A stretch of 64,000 bases of DNA from Clostridia bacterium (GCA_017472305.1 JAFUQP010000034.1:1-64000); one strand, 5' to 3'; counted from the stretch's first letter, positions 5,823 through 16,935 are shown. The notes: generated by a model not told the origin, from the sequence alone. Program-made: numbers and translations.

Positions 5823-7820
5823 TTAAATATCTGCATCCTTGATATAAAGGTGACCGTAGTCGGCGATAAAGCGCTTTCTGTCGGCGAGTGCGTCGCCAAG
5901 AAGAACGTCGAACATTCTTGCTGTTGCCTCTGCATCTGCGGGGGTTACTGCTATCAGTCTTCTCGTCTGGGGGCACATTGTTGTTCTCGACATCATCTCG
6001 GGGTCGTTCTCACCAAGTCCCTTTGAACGCTGTATCGTATACTTCTTCGTTCCGAGCTTCGAGAGTATTTCATTCTTCTCAAACTCGTTGTAGGCAAAGA
6101 AGGTTTCGCTTCCCGCGGTTATCTCAAACAGAGGCGTTTCGGCTATGAAAATCTTGCCCTTCTCTATAAGGGTTGGAAGGAGTCTGTAGAACATAGTCAG
6201 AAGCAGCGTTCTTATCTGGAAGCCGTCCTCGTCGGCATCGGTGCATATTATTATCTTGTTCCACTTGAGAAGATTATAGTCAAAGCTCGTAAGGTCGGTT
6301 TTCTTCGAGGTCTTGACCTCTACGCCGCAGCCGATAACACGGAGAAGGTCGACTATAATATCGCTCGCGAAAATCTTCTCGTAGCTCGACTTCATACAGT
6401 TAAGAGTTTTACCTCTTACGGGGATTATTGCCTGGAACTCCGCGTTTCTTGCAAGCTTACAGCTCGACATAGCCGAGTCACCCTCTACTATAAAGACCTC
6501 GCGGATTGAGGCGTCCTTTGAGTGGCAGGGGACGAACTTCTCTACCCTGTTAGACACGTCCATTGTGCCTATCAGCTTCTTTTTGACGTTGTCCTTTACC
6601 TTCTCAGCACTCTCTCTCGCTCTCTTGTTTGCGAGAGTCTGATTGACTATCGTAGCCGCCGCCGACTGATTCTCGGTAAGGTAAATCTCAAGATTTGTCT
6701 TGATAAACTCGGTCATTGCCTTCTGAATAAAGGCATTGGTTATCGCTTTCTTCGTCTGGTTCTCGTAAGAGGTCTGGGTCGAGGCGGAGTTTACTATAAT
6801 CGTGAGGTTGTCGGCGATATCGCTAAAGGATATCTTCGGCTCGTTTTTCTGATATTTATTGTGATTTTTTATATATTTATCTATTGCGTAGGTGAAGGCG
6901 TTCTTGACCGCCTTATCGGGTGCACCGCCATACTCGAGGAACGAGGAGTTGTGGTAATACTCTGCGCCGCCCGAGGAGCGAACGAAGGCGAAGGTAATCT
7001 CGCAGCGGAGCTTATAGTCTTCCATATCCTCTCTGTCGCGGCCCTTGGTTTCAAAGCTCCAGAGGACGGGTGAGGTAAGGGTTCTCTCCGCGGTTATTTC
7101 GGCAATATAGTCGGCAATTCCCTTTTCGTAATAGAACTCGGAGCGGTCAAACTTCCCCTTCTCATTCTCGAGCTCGAGAATGAAGTGAATACCCGCGTTT
7201 ACGAACGCCTGACGGCGAAGGGTGTTCTCAAGGAATTCGACGGGAATGTCAATTTCCTTAAAGACCTTAAGGTCGGGGCGCCACTTGATTACAGTGCCGC
7301 GGCGCTTCATTCCCGCTGCTATATCAGTCACCGAAAGCTCGCCTTTGACGTTACCCGACTTGAAGTTAATCTCCGAGAGGGTTTTGCCGTTATAGGAGCG
7401 AACGTTCATATATTCAGATGAATACTGCGTTGCGGTGGCTCCGAGTCCGTTAAGTCCGAGTGAGAACTCGTAGGCAGAGTTGCCGTCGTTGTTATCGTAC
7501 TTACCGCCTGCGTAAAGCTCACAGAAAACAAGCTCCCAGTTCCAGCGCTTCTCCTTTTCGTTATAGCCAAGAGGTACGCCTCGTCCGAAGTCCTCAACCT
7601 CGATAGACAGGTCGCGGTATTTCTTGACTATGATTTTATCTCCGTAGCCCTCACGCGCCTCGTCAACCGAGTTAGCGAGAATTTCTATAAAGGAATGCTG
7701 ACAGCCGATAATATCGTCCGAGCCGAAGATAACCGCAGGTCTTTTTCTTACCCTGTCGGCACCCTTCAGGCTCTTAATACTCTGGTCGTCGTATTCTCTC
7801 TTCGTTATTCGGGTCGCCAC
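5823..7820 (-). CDS. Divergent type IIA topoisomerase B subunit (ParE/GyrB-like)
   Basis: This 665-residue protein has the full GyrB/ParE order. The GHKL ATPase shows RVRKRPAVIFGSDD, an ILANSVDEAREGYGD helix, VEDFGRGVPLGYN and GLNGLGATATQYSS. The transducer carries the lysine in SYENQTKKAITN. The TOPRIM domain has FIVEGDSAMSS and CTDADEDGFQIRTLL, and the C-terminal block has RSKGLGENDPEMMSRTTM. Several normally invariant positions differ, for example RKRPGMYIG is RKRPAVIFG and GLHGVGAS is GLNGLGAT. No A subunit (ParC/GyrA) is adjacent; the downstream gene is gpmI. The GTG at 7820 is chosen over an ATG at 7847 because GGAGG lies 8 nt upstream and the promoter would start transcription around 7846. 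Confidence 0.88.
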   Translation of the reverse strand: MATRITKREYDDQSIKSLKGADRVRKRPAVIFGSDDIIGCQHSFIEILANSVDEAREGYGDKIIVKKYRDLSIEVEDFGRGVPLGYNEKEKRWNWELVFCELYAGGKYDNNDGNSAYEFSLGLNGLGATATQYSSEYMNVRSYNGKTLSEINFKSGNVKGELSVTDIAAGMKRRGTVIKWRPDLKVFKEIDIPVEFLENTLRRQAFVNAGIHFILELENEKGKFDRSEFYYEKGIADYIAEITAERTLTSPVLWSFETKGRDREDMEDYKLRCEITFAFVRSSGGAEYYHNSSFLEYGGAPDKAVKNAFTYAIDKYIKNHNKYQKNEPKISFSDIADNLTIIVNSASTQTSYENQTKKAITNAFIQKAMTEFIKTNLEIYLTENQSAAATIVNQTLANKRARESAEKVKDNVKKKLIGTMDVSNRVEKFVPCHSKDASIREVFIVEGDSAMSSCKLARNAEFQAIIPVRGKTLNCMKSSYEKIFASDIIVDLLRVIGCGVEVKTSKKTDLTSFDYNLLKWNKIIICTDADEDGFQIRTLLLTMFYRLLPTLIEKGKIFIAETPLFEITAGSETFFAYNEFEKNEILSKLGTKKYTIQRSKGLGENDPEMMSRTTMCPQTRRLIAVTPADAEATARMFDVLLGDALADRKRFIADYGHLYIKDADI

Positions 7821-7852
7821 TTGTATTCCTCCGATAATTTTTTCCAAATTAT

Positions 7853-7881
7853 ATTATAACACGCGAAATATAGTTTGTCAA
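7853..7881 (-). promoter_or_regulatory. Consensus sigma-A promoter of the parE-like/gpmI unit
   Basis: Minus-strand TTGACA (7876-7881), 17 bp, TATAAT (7853-7858). Both hexamers are perfect, which implies strong constitutive expression and fixes the start codon downstream at 7820. Confidence 0.88.
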
Positions 7882-7952
7882 GCAGAAATAAACACTATAT
7901 ATTGCTTTGAACGTCAAAAGCGGTGACTTTGTCATTCGGTCACAATAAAACG

Positions 7953-7991
7953 CAAAAAGAGCGAAGATACTTAACAAAGCTATCTTCGCTC
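7953..7991 (-). terminator. Terminator of the GH42-like gene
   Basis: GAGCGAAGATA (7959-7969) pairs perfectly with TATCTTCGCTC (7981-7991). On the minus strand the stem is followed by TTTTT. A second small dyad, GCTTTGC/GCAAAGC (8012-8034), lies between the gene end and this terminator. Confidence 0.85.
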
Positions 7992-8044
7992 AAGGGGTAT
8001 TCATATCAGAGGCTTTGCACTTGAAGGGCAAAGCTATTCAATCA

Positions 8045-10099
8045 TTACGTAACGGGTATGAAGAGCTTGCACTCGTCGGGCGCAAAGCTTACGGAAATAG
8101 GTGAGCCGTCGAAGGAATAGACCTCTCCCGAGAAGAACTCGCGGTATTCGCCCACTTCTCTGAAGCTGATATTACGAACGCCGCCCTTGTGGTCAAAGAA
8201 TGCTGCCATACGGCTGTTTGCATAGGTGGGAAGCCCTGCCGTCTGGTAGCGGAATACTCCCGCGCGCTCGACAAGCTTATCGAGGATTTCGTTTGGAAGA
8301 AGTCCTCTGAACGACCAAGCGTCAAAGGAATTGCCTCTATCCTTCAGCGCGAGCCTCGTAATACCCGACTTGAAGTCGGTGGCTACGGAAACAGCTTGGC
8401 TGTCGTCGGCATAAAGAAGGGGTCTTGGCGCCGCCTTTTGCGCTCCCGCAGGTCTGACGGCAGACGAGGTCGTGCCGCCGTAGATTTTCGGTATGCCGTC
8501 GGTGGTGTACTTTTCGTCAATAAGCGTAAAGAACTCCTCGCCAGAGTCTTCCGAAAGATTAATTCCTACAAGCTCCGAGGCACGCGACACGTCAATTCCC
8601 TTTTCAGTAACAAGCCCCGAGTGACCGAGGAACAGAAGGCTTATGCCCATTTCGCGAAGGCTTGAAACCTTCCTTCTCACCTCGTCAGAGGGGTAAATGA
8701 GGTTCGGGAAAATAACAAACTTATACTGCGAGAAATCAAAGCTATCCTTCAGGATATCCTTTACTGAGAAGCAATCGAAGGGGGCTCCCGTTCTGCCGAG
8801 CTTATCGACAAGTCCAAAGACGTTCTCTACTCTGTAGTAGCTACCCATATTAGTATAGTAGCAACAGGTCGGGTCAAGGACCATTGCTATCTCGGAATTG
8901 AAGCTCACGGGCCTTGAATAGACCTCGCCGTAGGCATCGAGTATTCGGTGAAGCTCGTAGAGGCTCGCCTTATCGGGATACCAACCGCCGTACTGGTCAA
9001 AGAACCAGAAGCCCGCGCCCTTGGACATAGCGAAAGCGCACTCGCGGCGGGCGTAGTTTATCGACTGCTCCATCGTTTCGTGGCGGCAGTGAGCGTTTTG
9101 TAAAATCTGCACGTAGGGATTTCCGTTTACCGCGGCGGTGGCGTTGTCTATCGAATGAACGAAGAGCTTGCCGTTATGGCGCACCGAGTCAAGAGCCGCC
9201 TGCGAATAGGTTACTCCGTCAAGCTTTCTGTGGAAATACGAGGCGGGACATGCGATAAGGTCGATATCGTCGATATCCATAACAGAGGCGACGTCGGAGC
9301 TTCCCGTGAGAGGGTTCTCGGCACAGAGAAGATATCCTGCCGCCGCGCCGACGAGAATTTTGCCGTCGGTAATTTTTTTAACGTAGGCGGCAAAATGTGC
9401 AAGCGTTTCGGTAATTATTTCGTTGAAATACTTCAAGAACCTGATTGTATTCGCCTCACGCTCGGGATTTCGGAAGCTTTGGTCGGTTGTTGACGAAATT
9501 TCCTCGGGCGTGGGAATATCTGCCGACGGGTCGCCGCACCACTCTCTGTAGTGACGGAGCGTTCCCTCGGTGCGCGGAAAATCGTTTGCCTTGTTATGCC
9601 ACTCGCAGGTTCCGCCCGCGGCAAGGAATATTGCGAAAAGCTTGTCGGGGTATTCCGTGAGAAGAAAGTCCACGGTATCCTTAAGCATTCTTTCCGCGCA
9701 CCTAATCCAGGGCTCGTATGATATGGCAGAGGAAAAATATATGAAGGAATTCGGGCAGTCGGGGTGGTCGCGAAGAAACCAATCGCGGGTATCGAGCATA
9801 AGGTTTACGGCAAGTCGGCAGCCCGGAGCATTCTCAGCGTAATCGTCAATCTGCCTCTTGAGTATGGAGAAGTCGTAAACACCGTCGCCCTGCCAATACT
9901 CGCCGTGAGGTGCGTAGGGGGTGCCGTGCGCGTTCTTTATACCGCTCGGAAGAACGGTCATAAGGTTGTAGCCCTCGTCCTCAAAGCCCTTTATGTATTC
10001 CGCATTCGGACGCCAGGTGCGATAGCCCGCATATCTTTGCTCCTTGCCGTCGAGCTTCAGAGCATATGCACCGTTCAGTTTAACGATTTCGGATTTCAT
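8045..10099 (-). CDS. Putative beta-galactosidase-like glycoside hydrolase (GH42/clan GH-A type)
   Basis: This 684-residue protein has no signal peptide and is likely cytoplasmic. The first ~400 residues read as a TIM-barrel hydrolase: GYRTWRPNAEYIKGFEDEGY at the N-terminus, LFAIFLAAGGTCEWHNK as a possible acid/base loop, and GAGFWFFDQYGGWY late in the barrel. The next ~200 residues resemble the trimerisation/glutamine-amidotransferase-like domain of GH42 enzymes (SVKDILKDSFDFSQYKFVIF, LREMGISLLFLGHSG). The family assignment is by overall layout, not by a decisive motif, and the substrate is unknown. It is transcribed alone from a promoter that carries a perfect palindrome in its spacer, which suggests substrate-responsive repression. 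Confidence 0.6.
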   Translation of the reverse strand: MKSEIVKLNGAYALKLDGKEQRYAGYRTWRPNAEYIKGFEDEGYNLMTVLPSGIKNAHGTPYAPHGEYWQGDGVYDFSILKRQIDDYAENAPGCRLAVNLMLDTRDWFLRDHPDCPNSFIYFSSAISYEPWIRCAERMLKDTVDFLLTEYPDKLFAIFLAAGGTCEWHNKANDFPRTEGTLRHYREWCGDPSADIPTPEEISSTTDQSFRNPEREANTIRFLKYFNEIITETLAHFAAYVKKITDGKILVGAAAGYLLCAENPLTGSSDVASVMDIDDIDLIACPASYFHRKLDGVTYSQAALDSVRHNGKLFVHSIDNATAAVNGNPYVQILQNAHCRHETMEQSINYARRECAFAMSKGAGFWFFDQYGGWYPDKASLYELHRILDAYGEVYSRPVSFNSEIAMVLDPTCCYYTNMGSYYRVENVFGLVDKLGRTGAPFDCFSVKDILKDSFDFSQYKFVIFPNLIYPSDEVRRKVSSLREMGISLLFLGHSGLVTEKGIDVSRASELVGINLSEDSGEEFFTLIDEKYTTDGIPKIYGGTTSSAVRPAGAQKAAPRPLLYADDSQAVSVATDFKSGITRLALKDRGNSFDAWSFRGLLPNEILDKLVERAGVFRYQTAGLPTYANSRMAAFFDHKGGVRNISFREVGEYREFFSGEVYSFDGSPISVSFAPDECKLFIPVT

Positions 10100-10146
10100 T
10101 GTAAACCTCGCTTTACATTTTTGGAGAATTCTATCAGTATATGATT

Positions 10147-10175
10147 ATTATAACACAGCTAGCTGTATTTTTCAA
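10147..10175 (-). promoter_or_regulatory. Promoter of GH42-like gene with 12-bp operator palindrome
   Basis: Minus-strand -35 TTGAAA (10170-10175), 17-bp spacer, -10 TATAAT (10147-10152). The perfect palindrome ACAGCTAGCTGT (10155-10166) fills the centre of the spacer, an ideal position for a dimeric repressor. No regulator gene is adjacent. Confidence 0.75.
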
Positions 10176-10208
10176 GGCTTTTGCTTCTACTATAGGTAGA
10201 CTTGGTTA

Positions 10209-10237
10209 TTGACTTTAACTTCTTTTTATGCTAAAAT
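10209..10237 (+). promoter_or_regulatory. Sigma-A promoter of first RluA gene
   Basis: TTGACT (10209-10214), 17 bp, TAAAAT (10232-10237). The predicted transcript start near 10244 rules out upstream in-frame start codons and supports TTG at 10260. Confidence 0.72.
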
Positions 10238-10259
10238 TTATATGTGTGGGGGTGAAGAA

Positions 10260-11087
10260 TTGGACAAGCTCGAATACACAATAGAAGGTGTTGTGGGAGA
10301 AATACTGCTAAGGGAGTATTTAAAAACCCTGGGACTTTCTGTTACGCTAATTAAAAAAGCAAAGCGCACAGGTATTTTTATTGACGGTGAGCCTGCGACT
10401 GTCAGAAGGCTTATAAAAAACGGAATGAGGCTCACTCTTATGCTTCCCGATGAGAGAAGCGAGGGGATAAGGGCTATCGATATTCCTCTCAAGGCATACT
10501 TTGAGGACGGGGAGCTTGCGGTGTTCTACAAGCCTACGAATATGCCTACCCACCCATCGAGGGGAAACAGTCTGCCGACGCTTGCCGAGGCGGTTATGGC
10601 AAGATACGGAGAAAATTTTGTTTTCCGCGCTATAACGAGGCTTGACCGAGATACCTCGGGGCTTGTGCTTGTCGCTAAAAATCCCGTCAGCGCCGCAAGG
10701 CTCTCGGAATCTATGAAGCGCGGAGAGATATTCAAGCGCTACGAGGCTACGGTCTGCGGTGTTCCCTCGCCAAGTCACGGAGTTATCGACAAGCCGATAA
10801 GGCGAGAGTGTGAGGGCTCGATAAAAAGAATTTGCGCCCCCGACGGAAAGCGAGCGATAACCGAATACACAGTTAAGGCGGTTATCGGAGAAAATGCCGT
10901 CTGCGACATCGTACTGCACACAGGAAGGACGCACCAGATAAGAGTGCATATGGCGAGCATCGGACACCCGCTCGACGGCGACTTTCTTTACGGTGAGCGC
11001 GGTGAGAGCAGCTATTATCTCGAATGCAAGGAGCTGCGCTTCCCTCACCCGAAGAGCGGCGAGATTATCACCGTAAAAATAGACTAA
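10260..11087 (+). CDS. RluA-family pseudouridine synthase
   Basis: This 275-residue enzyme isomerises uridine to pseudouridine in rRNA or tRNA. The catalytic-Asp motif is AITRLDRDTSGLVLVAK, the family HRLDxxTSG block with T in place of H. The C-terminal substrate-site block is TGRTHQIRVHMASIGHPLDG. The N-terminus (YLKTLGLSVTLIKK through MRLTLMLPD) looks like a weak S4-type RNA-binding domain. I favour the TTG at 10260: GGGGGTGA sits upstream, and an ATG at 10242 would lie before the predicted transcript start. The exact modified position cannot be told from sequence. A second paralogue lies at 43648-44334. Confidence 0.9.
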   Translation: MDKLEYTIEGVVGEILLREYLKTLGLSVTLIKKAKRTGIFIDGEPATVRRLIKNGMRLTLMLPDERSEGIRAIDIPLKAYFEDGELAVFYKPTNMPTHPSRGNSLPTLAEAVMARYGENFVFRAITRLDRDTSGLVLVAKNPVSAARLSESMKRGEIFKRYEATVCGVPSPSHGVIDKPIRRECEGSIKRICAPDGKRAITEYTVKAVIGENAVCDIVLHTGRTHQIRVHMASIGHPLDGDFLYGERGESSYYLECKELRFPHPKSGEIITVKID

Positions 11088-11134
11088 AACGCGTATTTTG
11101 TAAGTGTTTGTTTACAAAATACGCGTTTTCTTTA
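11087..11134. terminator. Strong bidirectional terminator between convergent genes
   Basis: AAAACGCGTATTTTGTAA (11087-11104) pairs perfectly over 18 bp with 11112-11129 around a 7-nt loop, followed by CTTTATCTTTTT. It ends the rluA transcript and, in the opposite direction, the ligA transcript. Confidence 0.92.
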
Positions 11135-11215
11135 TCTTTTTGGGGGTTGGACAAAAAAGTCCTTCAGATAATATTCGGTTGGATTGTTCATCTGCCCTTC
11201 AAGAAAAGAGCCCTA

Positions 11216-13249
<2,034 letters not shown>

Positions 13250-13311
13250 TTAGTTTGGTCAAGATCTGCGGTATTAATACACCGCTTGACACTCTTCTGT
13301 TTTACCTTTAT

Positions 13312-13341
13312 ATTGTACCACGCAGGGGGGGATGTTGTCAA
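13312..13341 (-). promoter_or_regulatory. Sigma-A promoter of ligA
   Basis: Minus-strand TTGACA (13336-13341), 18-bp spacer containing a C7 run, TACAAT (13312-13317). Confidence 0.72.
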
Positions 13342-13431
13342 GTTTAAAAATATGAATTAAGAGAGCTTTTTTAATTCATTTTCGTCTTGTAAAAGCCATT
13401 TGTGCGCCCGAAAATGAATTCAAATTTGGGA

Positions 13432-13459
13432 TTGACATTCACCGTTTTTGTGCTACAAT
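13432..13459 (+). promoter_or_regulatory. Sigma-A promoter of the YitT gene
   Basis: TTGACA (13432-13437), 16-bp spacer, TACAAT (13454-13459), 51 nt before the ATG. Confidence 0.75.
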
Positions 13460-13510
13460 ATAGTGGGTAAAAAAGAACCCGAAAATTTATAAAGAAAAGA
13501 GCATTTTCAA

Positions 13511-14404
13511 ATGACGGAAACAAAAAGCAAGGCGGCAAAAATCCGCGAATTTCTCTTCCTGAACCTCGGAATACTCCTTATGGCGGTGGGTATTTACTTC
13601 TTCAAGGCGCCAAACGGCTTTGCGACAGGCGGAGTTTCGGGTATAGCGGTAATTCTCGCAAACGTTTTCCCTACCTTCGGACAGGCATTCTATATGCTGA
13701 TAATCAACATGCTACTGCTCGGCGTCGGCGTTATTTTTCTCGGCAAGGAATGTACAGTTCTGACCTTCTACTGCTCAATCACCCTCTCGCTTGAAAATAT
13801 GCTCTTTGAGCTTCTCCTTCCTCTTTCGGCACCCCTGACGGCACAGCCGCTTCTCGAGCTTGTTTACGCGGTGCTTCTCACGGGTATCGGCTCGGCAATT
13901 ATCTTCAAGTGTCACGCCTCGTCGGGCGGCACAGACATCATTGCTCTTATACTGAAGAAGCATACCGATATGAACGTCGGTACTGCCCTGCTCTGCGCCG
14001 ACCTGCTTATAGCCGCTACGACCTTTATAAACTTCAACGGCGGAGAGTACATTTCCTTTGCGCCGACGACTGGCCTTTTCTCGCTTATCGGTCTGTTTGC
14101 GAAGGTGTTCGTGGTTGACGATATTATCGACTCTATAAACCTCTGCAAGGCGTTTACAATTATTACGACAAAGCCTGAAGAAATAGACAAATACATAACC
14201 GAGAAAATGCACAGAGGCGCAACCGTTTACGATGCCAGAGGCGCTTTCACAGGCGACGGAAGAACGGTAATTATGACTGTGTGCAGAAGAAGCGAGGCTA
14301 TAAAGCTTCGTAAAACAATCAAGGATATTGACCCTCACGCATTTATGATTATCACAAAGACGAGCGAAATTCTCGGCAAGGGCTTCAGAGATAACCTCAA
14401 TTAA
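13511..14404 (+). CDS. YitT family membrane protein (DUF161 + DUF2179)
   Basis: This 297-residue integral membrane protein has five or six predicted helices (for example FLFLNLGILLMAVGIYFF and FYMLIINMLLLGVGVIFLG). They carry the family signature GFATGGVSGIAVIL and GSAIIFKCHASSGGTDIIAL. The cytosolic C-terminal DUF2179 domain spans about residues 215-290 (KMHRGATVYDARGAFTG, then VICRRSEAIKL-like text and ILGKGF at the end). The family is widespread in Firmicutes, often in several copies, and its transport substrate is unknown. It is monocistronic, with its own promoter and a terminator shared with convergent pdxY. Confidence 0.9.
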   Translation: MTETKSKAAKIREFLFLNLGILLMAVGIYFFKAPNGFATGGVSGIAVILANVFPTFGQAFYMLIINMLLLGVGVIFLGKECTVLTFYCSITLSLENMLFELLLPLSAPLTAQPLLELVYAVLLTGIGSAIIFKCHASSGGTDIIALILKKHTDMNVGTALLCADLLIAATTFINFNGGEYISFAPTTGLFSLIGLFAKVFVVDDIIDSINLCKAFTIITTKPEEIDKYITEKMHRGATVYDARGAFTGDGRTVIMTVCRRSEAIKLRKTIKDIDPHAFMIITKTSEILGKGFRDNLN

Positions 14405-14506
14405 AGCGATATGCTCTTATAATGCTCACTCGGCAAGAGCATATTCCTCTGGGCGAAAAAGCAGATAAATAGCAGAAAACGAAAAGCAACAGAAATACAT
14501 AAAAAA

Positions 14507-14547
14507 GTCCACCGCGCGGCACAAAGCAGCCAAACGGTGGGCTTTTT
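14507..14547. terminator. Bidirectional terminator between yitT-like gene and pdxY
   Basis: GTCCACCG (14507-14514) pairs with CGGTGGGC (14535-14542), with one GU pair. It is preceded by A6 and followed by T5. Another dyad without a T-tract (ATATGCTCTT/AAGAGCATAT, about 14408-14443) lies just after the YitT stop codon. Confidence 0.75.
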
Positions 14548-14628
14548 GAATTATCAGGTGTTTTGGTTTATATCGATTTACCGGAGCAAGGGATTTCTGC
14601 CGTGCAGCGAGTCCTCTCGATATCGGGA

Positions 14629-15465
14629 TTATCTGTAGTTTAAGCGCATTAAGTAGTAAGGAATAGCCTCCTCAAAGTTTACACCGTAGCTTCTGCGGTT
14701 CTCATCCTCCATAGTAAGCCTTATACACTCGTAGGTATAGTCAACGGCTACGGAGAGCGCAGACTCGTAGGAGTGGTTTCGCATAAGAGCGCCGACTGTC
14801 GCAGAGGCAAAGATGTCGCCCGTGCCGTGATACGCGACGGGAAGCCTGTCGTTATAATACTGATAGAATTTATCGGTTGTGCTGTCGTAGAAGTATACGC
14901 CTAGCCTGCCCTCATCAAAGCTTATACCCGTAATCGCGGCACGCTTTGCCCCGAGAGCCGTCAGTCGTCGAAGGACGTCCTTGATATACTCCTCGTCGTA
15001 GTCTTGGGTATAAGGAATGTCAAGCATACAGCACGCCTCTGTAAGGTTGGGAATCACGAGGTCACTCTTTGCCACAAGTCCTGCCATAGCCCTTGCAAAT
15101 TCGGGAGTGAAGCCCCGATAGAGCTTTCCGTTATCTGCCATTGCGGGGTCTACGATAAGCAGTGTTTCGCTACTTGCGTTGCGCTCGAAGAGCTCGCTTA
15201 CAAGCTCTATCTGCTTGAATGAGCCAAGATAGCCTGTATAAATCGCGTCAAATCCGATATCAAGCTCACGGAAGGTCTTGGATATGGGCTCGATTTCGTC
15301 GGTCAGGTCCTTGAAGGTGAATTTCGGAAATGCTGTATGCGTGGAAAGCACGGCGGTAGGAAGCACTCCTGCCTCAACACCGGCAGCGGAAATAATCGGC
15401 AGTGCTACGGTGAGTGAGCATCTGCCGACACAGGAGATATCCTGAACCGTTAAAACTCTTTTCAT
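14629..15465 (-). CDS. pdxY: Pyridoxal/pyridoxamine kinase
   Basis: This 278-residue ribokinase-superfamily enzyme phosphorylates the 5'-OH of B6 vitamers in the salvage route to PLP. Hallmarks are the N-terminal VQDISCVGRCSLTVALPI, GYLGSFKQIELV, the VDPAMADNGKLY phosphate-site segment and the anion-hole/catalytic motif YHGTGDIFASATVGAL with the catalytic Asp. Length is typical. The start is an ATG behind AAAGGA. It lies just downstream of murA on the same strand (85 nt), and co-transcription is possible. PdxK rather than PdxY specificity cannot be excluded. Confidence 0.9.
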   Translation of the reverse strand: MKRVLTVQDISCVGRCSLTVALPIISAAGVEAGVLPTAVLSTHTAFPKFTFKDLTDEIEPISKTFRELDIGFDAIYTGYLGSFKQIELVSELFERNASSETLLIVDPAMADNGKLYRGFTPEFARAMAGLVAKSDLVIPNLTEACCMLDIPYTQDYDEEYIKDVLRRLTALGAKRAAITGISFDEGRLGVYFYDSTTDKFYQYYNDRLPVAYHGTGDIFASATVGALMRNHSYESALSVAVDYTYECIRLTMEDENRRSYGVNFEEAIPYYLMRLNYR

Positions 15466-15550
15466 TTTTTCGTCCTTTGCTTTAAAATATAGTTTGGGTG
15501 ATTTATTGACTTTTGAATTTGAGCTTTTGGGTTTTGTGCTTCGCTGTCGG

Positions 15551-16777
15551 TCAGCTTAAGATTTTTATATCGGCGCCGAGTGCCGAGAGCTTTTCGTCAA
15601 GGCTCTCGTAGCCGCGAAGAATCTTTTCTGCGGAGTATATTCTGCTCTCGCCGCGCGAATGAAGTGCTGATAGCACAAGCGACATTCCGCCGCGAAGGTC
15701 GGGGGAGCTTGCCGTGCCCGAATGCTGCTTGGATTTATATATCAGCGCTCCGTCGGTGAGCCTTGCGCTTTTAACACCGAGCCTTGCCAGCTCGTCAAGA
15801 TATCCAAATCTCTCGCGCCATACGGTATCGGTAATTTTTCCGCCCGAGAGTGACGCAAAAAGGGGCGCGAATATCGGCTGGAGGTCGGTCGGAAAGCCCG
15901 GATAGGGGCGCGCAACTATTTCCGTATAATATGAATATTCTCCTCGCTCGCAAACGAGGGCTTCACCTTCGTAAAGAAGTGAGAGTCCGAGTGCCGAAAA
16001 CGCGCGCGTGATGCTGTTCATGGCGTTAAAATCGACCCCGAGAACTCCTACACGCCCGTTTGTAATCGCGCCGGCTGTAAGAAACGTTGCCGCCTCGAGC
16101 ACATCACCGTCAATTCTTACTCTGCCGCCGTGAAGGTCGCCGCCCTCAACGGTAATTTCCCCGTCGGATAGCTCAATTTTTGCGCCGGCGGAGCGAAGAA
16201 AATCTATAAGAGTTAATATATGAGGCTCACGGGCAAAGCCGCGAATTACCGTTTTTCCCTTTATAGACGAGGCAAGAAGCAGCGTATTGACCGTCGCCCC
16301 CACAGAGGGCAGACGAAGGGTGATTTCAGCCGGGTGAAGGCTATTCGCCAAAAGAAGCTCGCCTTCTCTTATCGCGCCGAGCCGATACGCCGAGTCAAGG
16401 TGAATGTCTATCGGTCTGTCGGCAAAATTGCAGCCGCCAAAGGTGGACAGCCTGCATCTTCCGAATCTTGCAAGAAGCGAGCCGATAAGATAAGTAGATG
16501 CTCGAATGAGAGAGGTAAGCGCACTGCTCGGCTCGGAATAGACGAGGCTTTCGGTATTTATCCTCGCGGTATTTCCATCAAGGCGAATATCCGCTCCGAG
16601 CTCCGACAGTATGGTAAGCGCGGCCTCGGTGTCTCCGATTTTCGGAAGATTTTCAATAATGCTCTCCCCCCTTGCGATAACCGTCGCAAAAAGTATTGGA
16701 AGGGCTGAATTCTTCGAGCCGCTGACGGTGACATTACCGACAAGTGGCTTGCCGCCGAGGATAACGAAACTTTTCAT
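15551..16777 (-). CDS. murA: UDP-N-acetylglucosamine 1-carboxyvinyltransferase
   Basis: This 408-residue enzyme transfers enolpyruvyl from PEP to UDP-GlcNAc, the first committed step of peptidoglycan synthesis and the fosfomycin target. It shows GSKNSALPILFATVIA at the N-terminus (catalytic Lys of SKNxAL), the fosfomycin-reactive Cys in FGGCNFADRPIDIHL, and PSVGATVNTLLLAS, PGFPTDLQPIF and DLRGGMSLVLSAL. The presence of Cys (not Asp) implies fosfomycin sensitivity by family knowledge. The ATG at 16777 is chosen because GGAG lies 5 nt upstream; an extension of ten residues is unlikely. Many Firmicutes have two paralogues, and only one is seen here. Confidence 0.94.
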   Translation of the reverse strand: MKSFVILGGKPLVGNVTVSGSKNSALPILFATVIARGESIIENLPKIGDTEAALTILSELGADIRLDGNTARINTESLVYSEPSSALTSLIRASTYLIGSLLARFGRCRLSTFGGCNFADRPIDIHLDSAYRLGAIREGELLLANSLHPAEITLRLPSVGATVNTLLLASSIKGKTVIRGFAREPHILTLIDFLRSAGAKIELSDGEITVEGGDLHGGRVRIDGDVLEAATFLTAGAITNGRVGVLGVDFNAMNSITRAFSALGLSLLYEGEALVCERGEYSYYTEIVARPYPGFPTDLQPIFAPLFASLSGGKITDTVWRERFGYLDELARLGVKSARLTDGALIYKSKQHSGTASSPDLRGGMSLVLSALHSRGESRIYSAEKILRGYESLDEKLSALGADIKILS

Positions 16778-16935
16778 AACTGCTCCAAAAAAGATGATTG
16801 TTAACATCTTATTCGAAACAGCGGGTGTCGGTTACCGAGGGCGAGGACGCGGTCGGGTCTGAGAGAGCGGAGCGGGTGTCGGATAGGTTGCGCTGCTTTC
16901 CGAAAGCACGACTCAGGGCTTACAAAAAGCTGAAT

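Noticed and set aside
16820-16882. Direct repeat AGCGGGTGTCGG (two copies, 51 bp apart) upstream of the DUF3810/murA junction
   Set aside because: Too short and isolated to interpret; no associated promoter or dyad.
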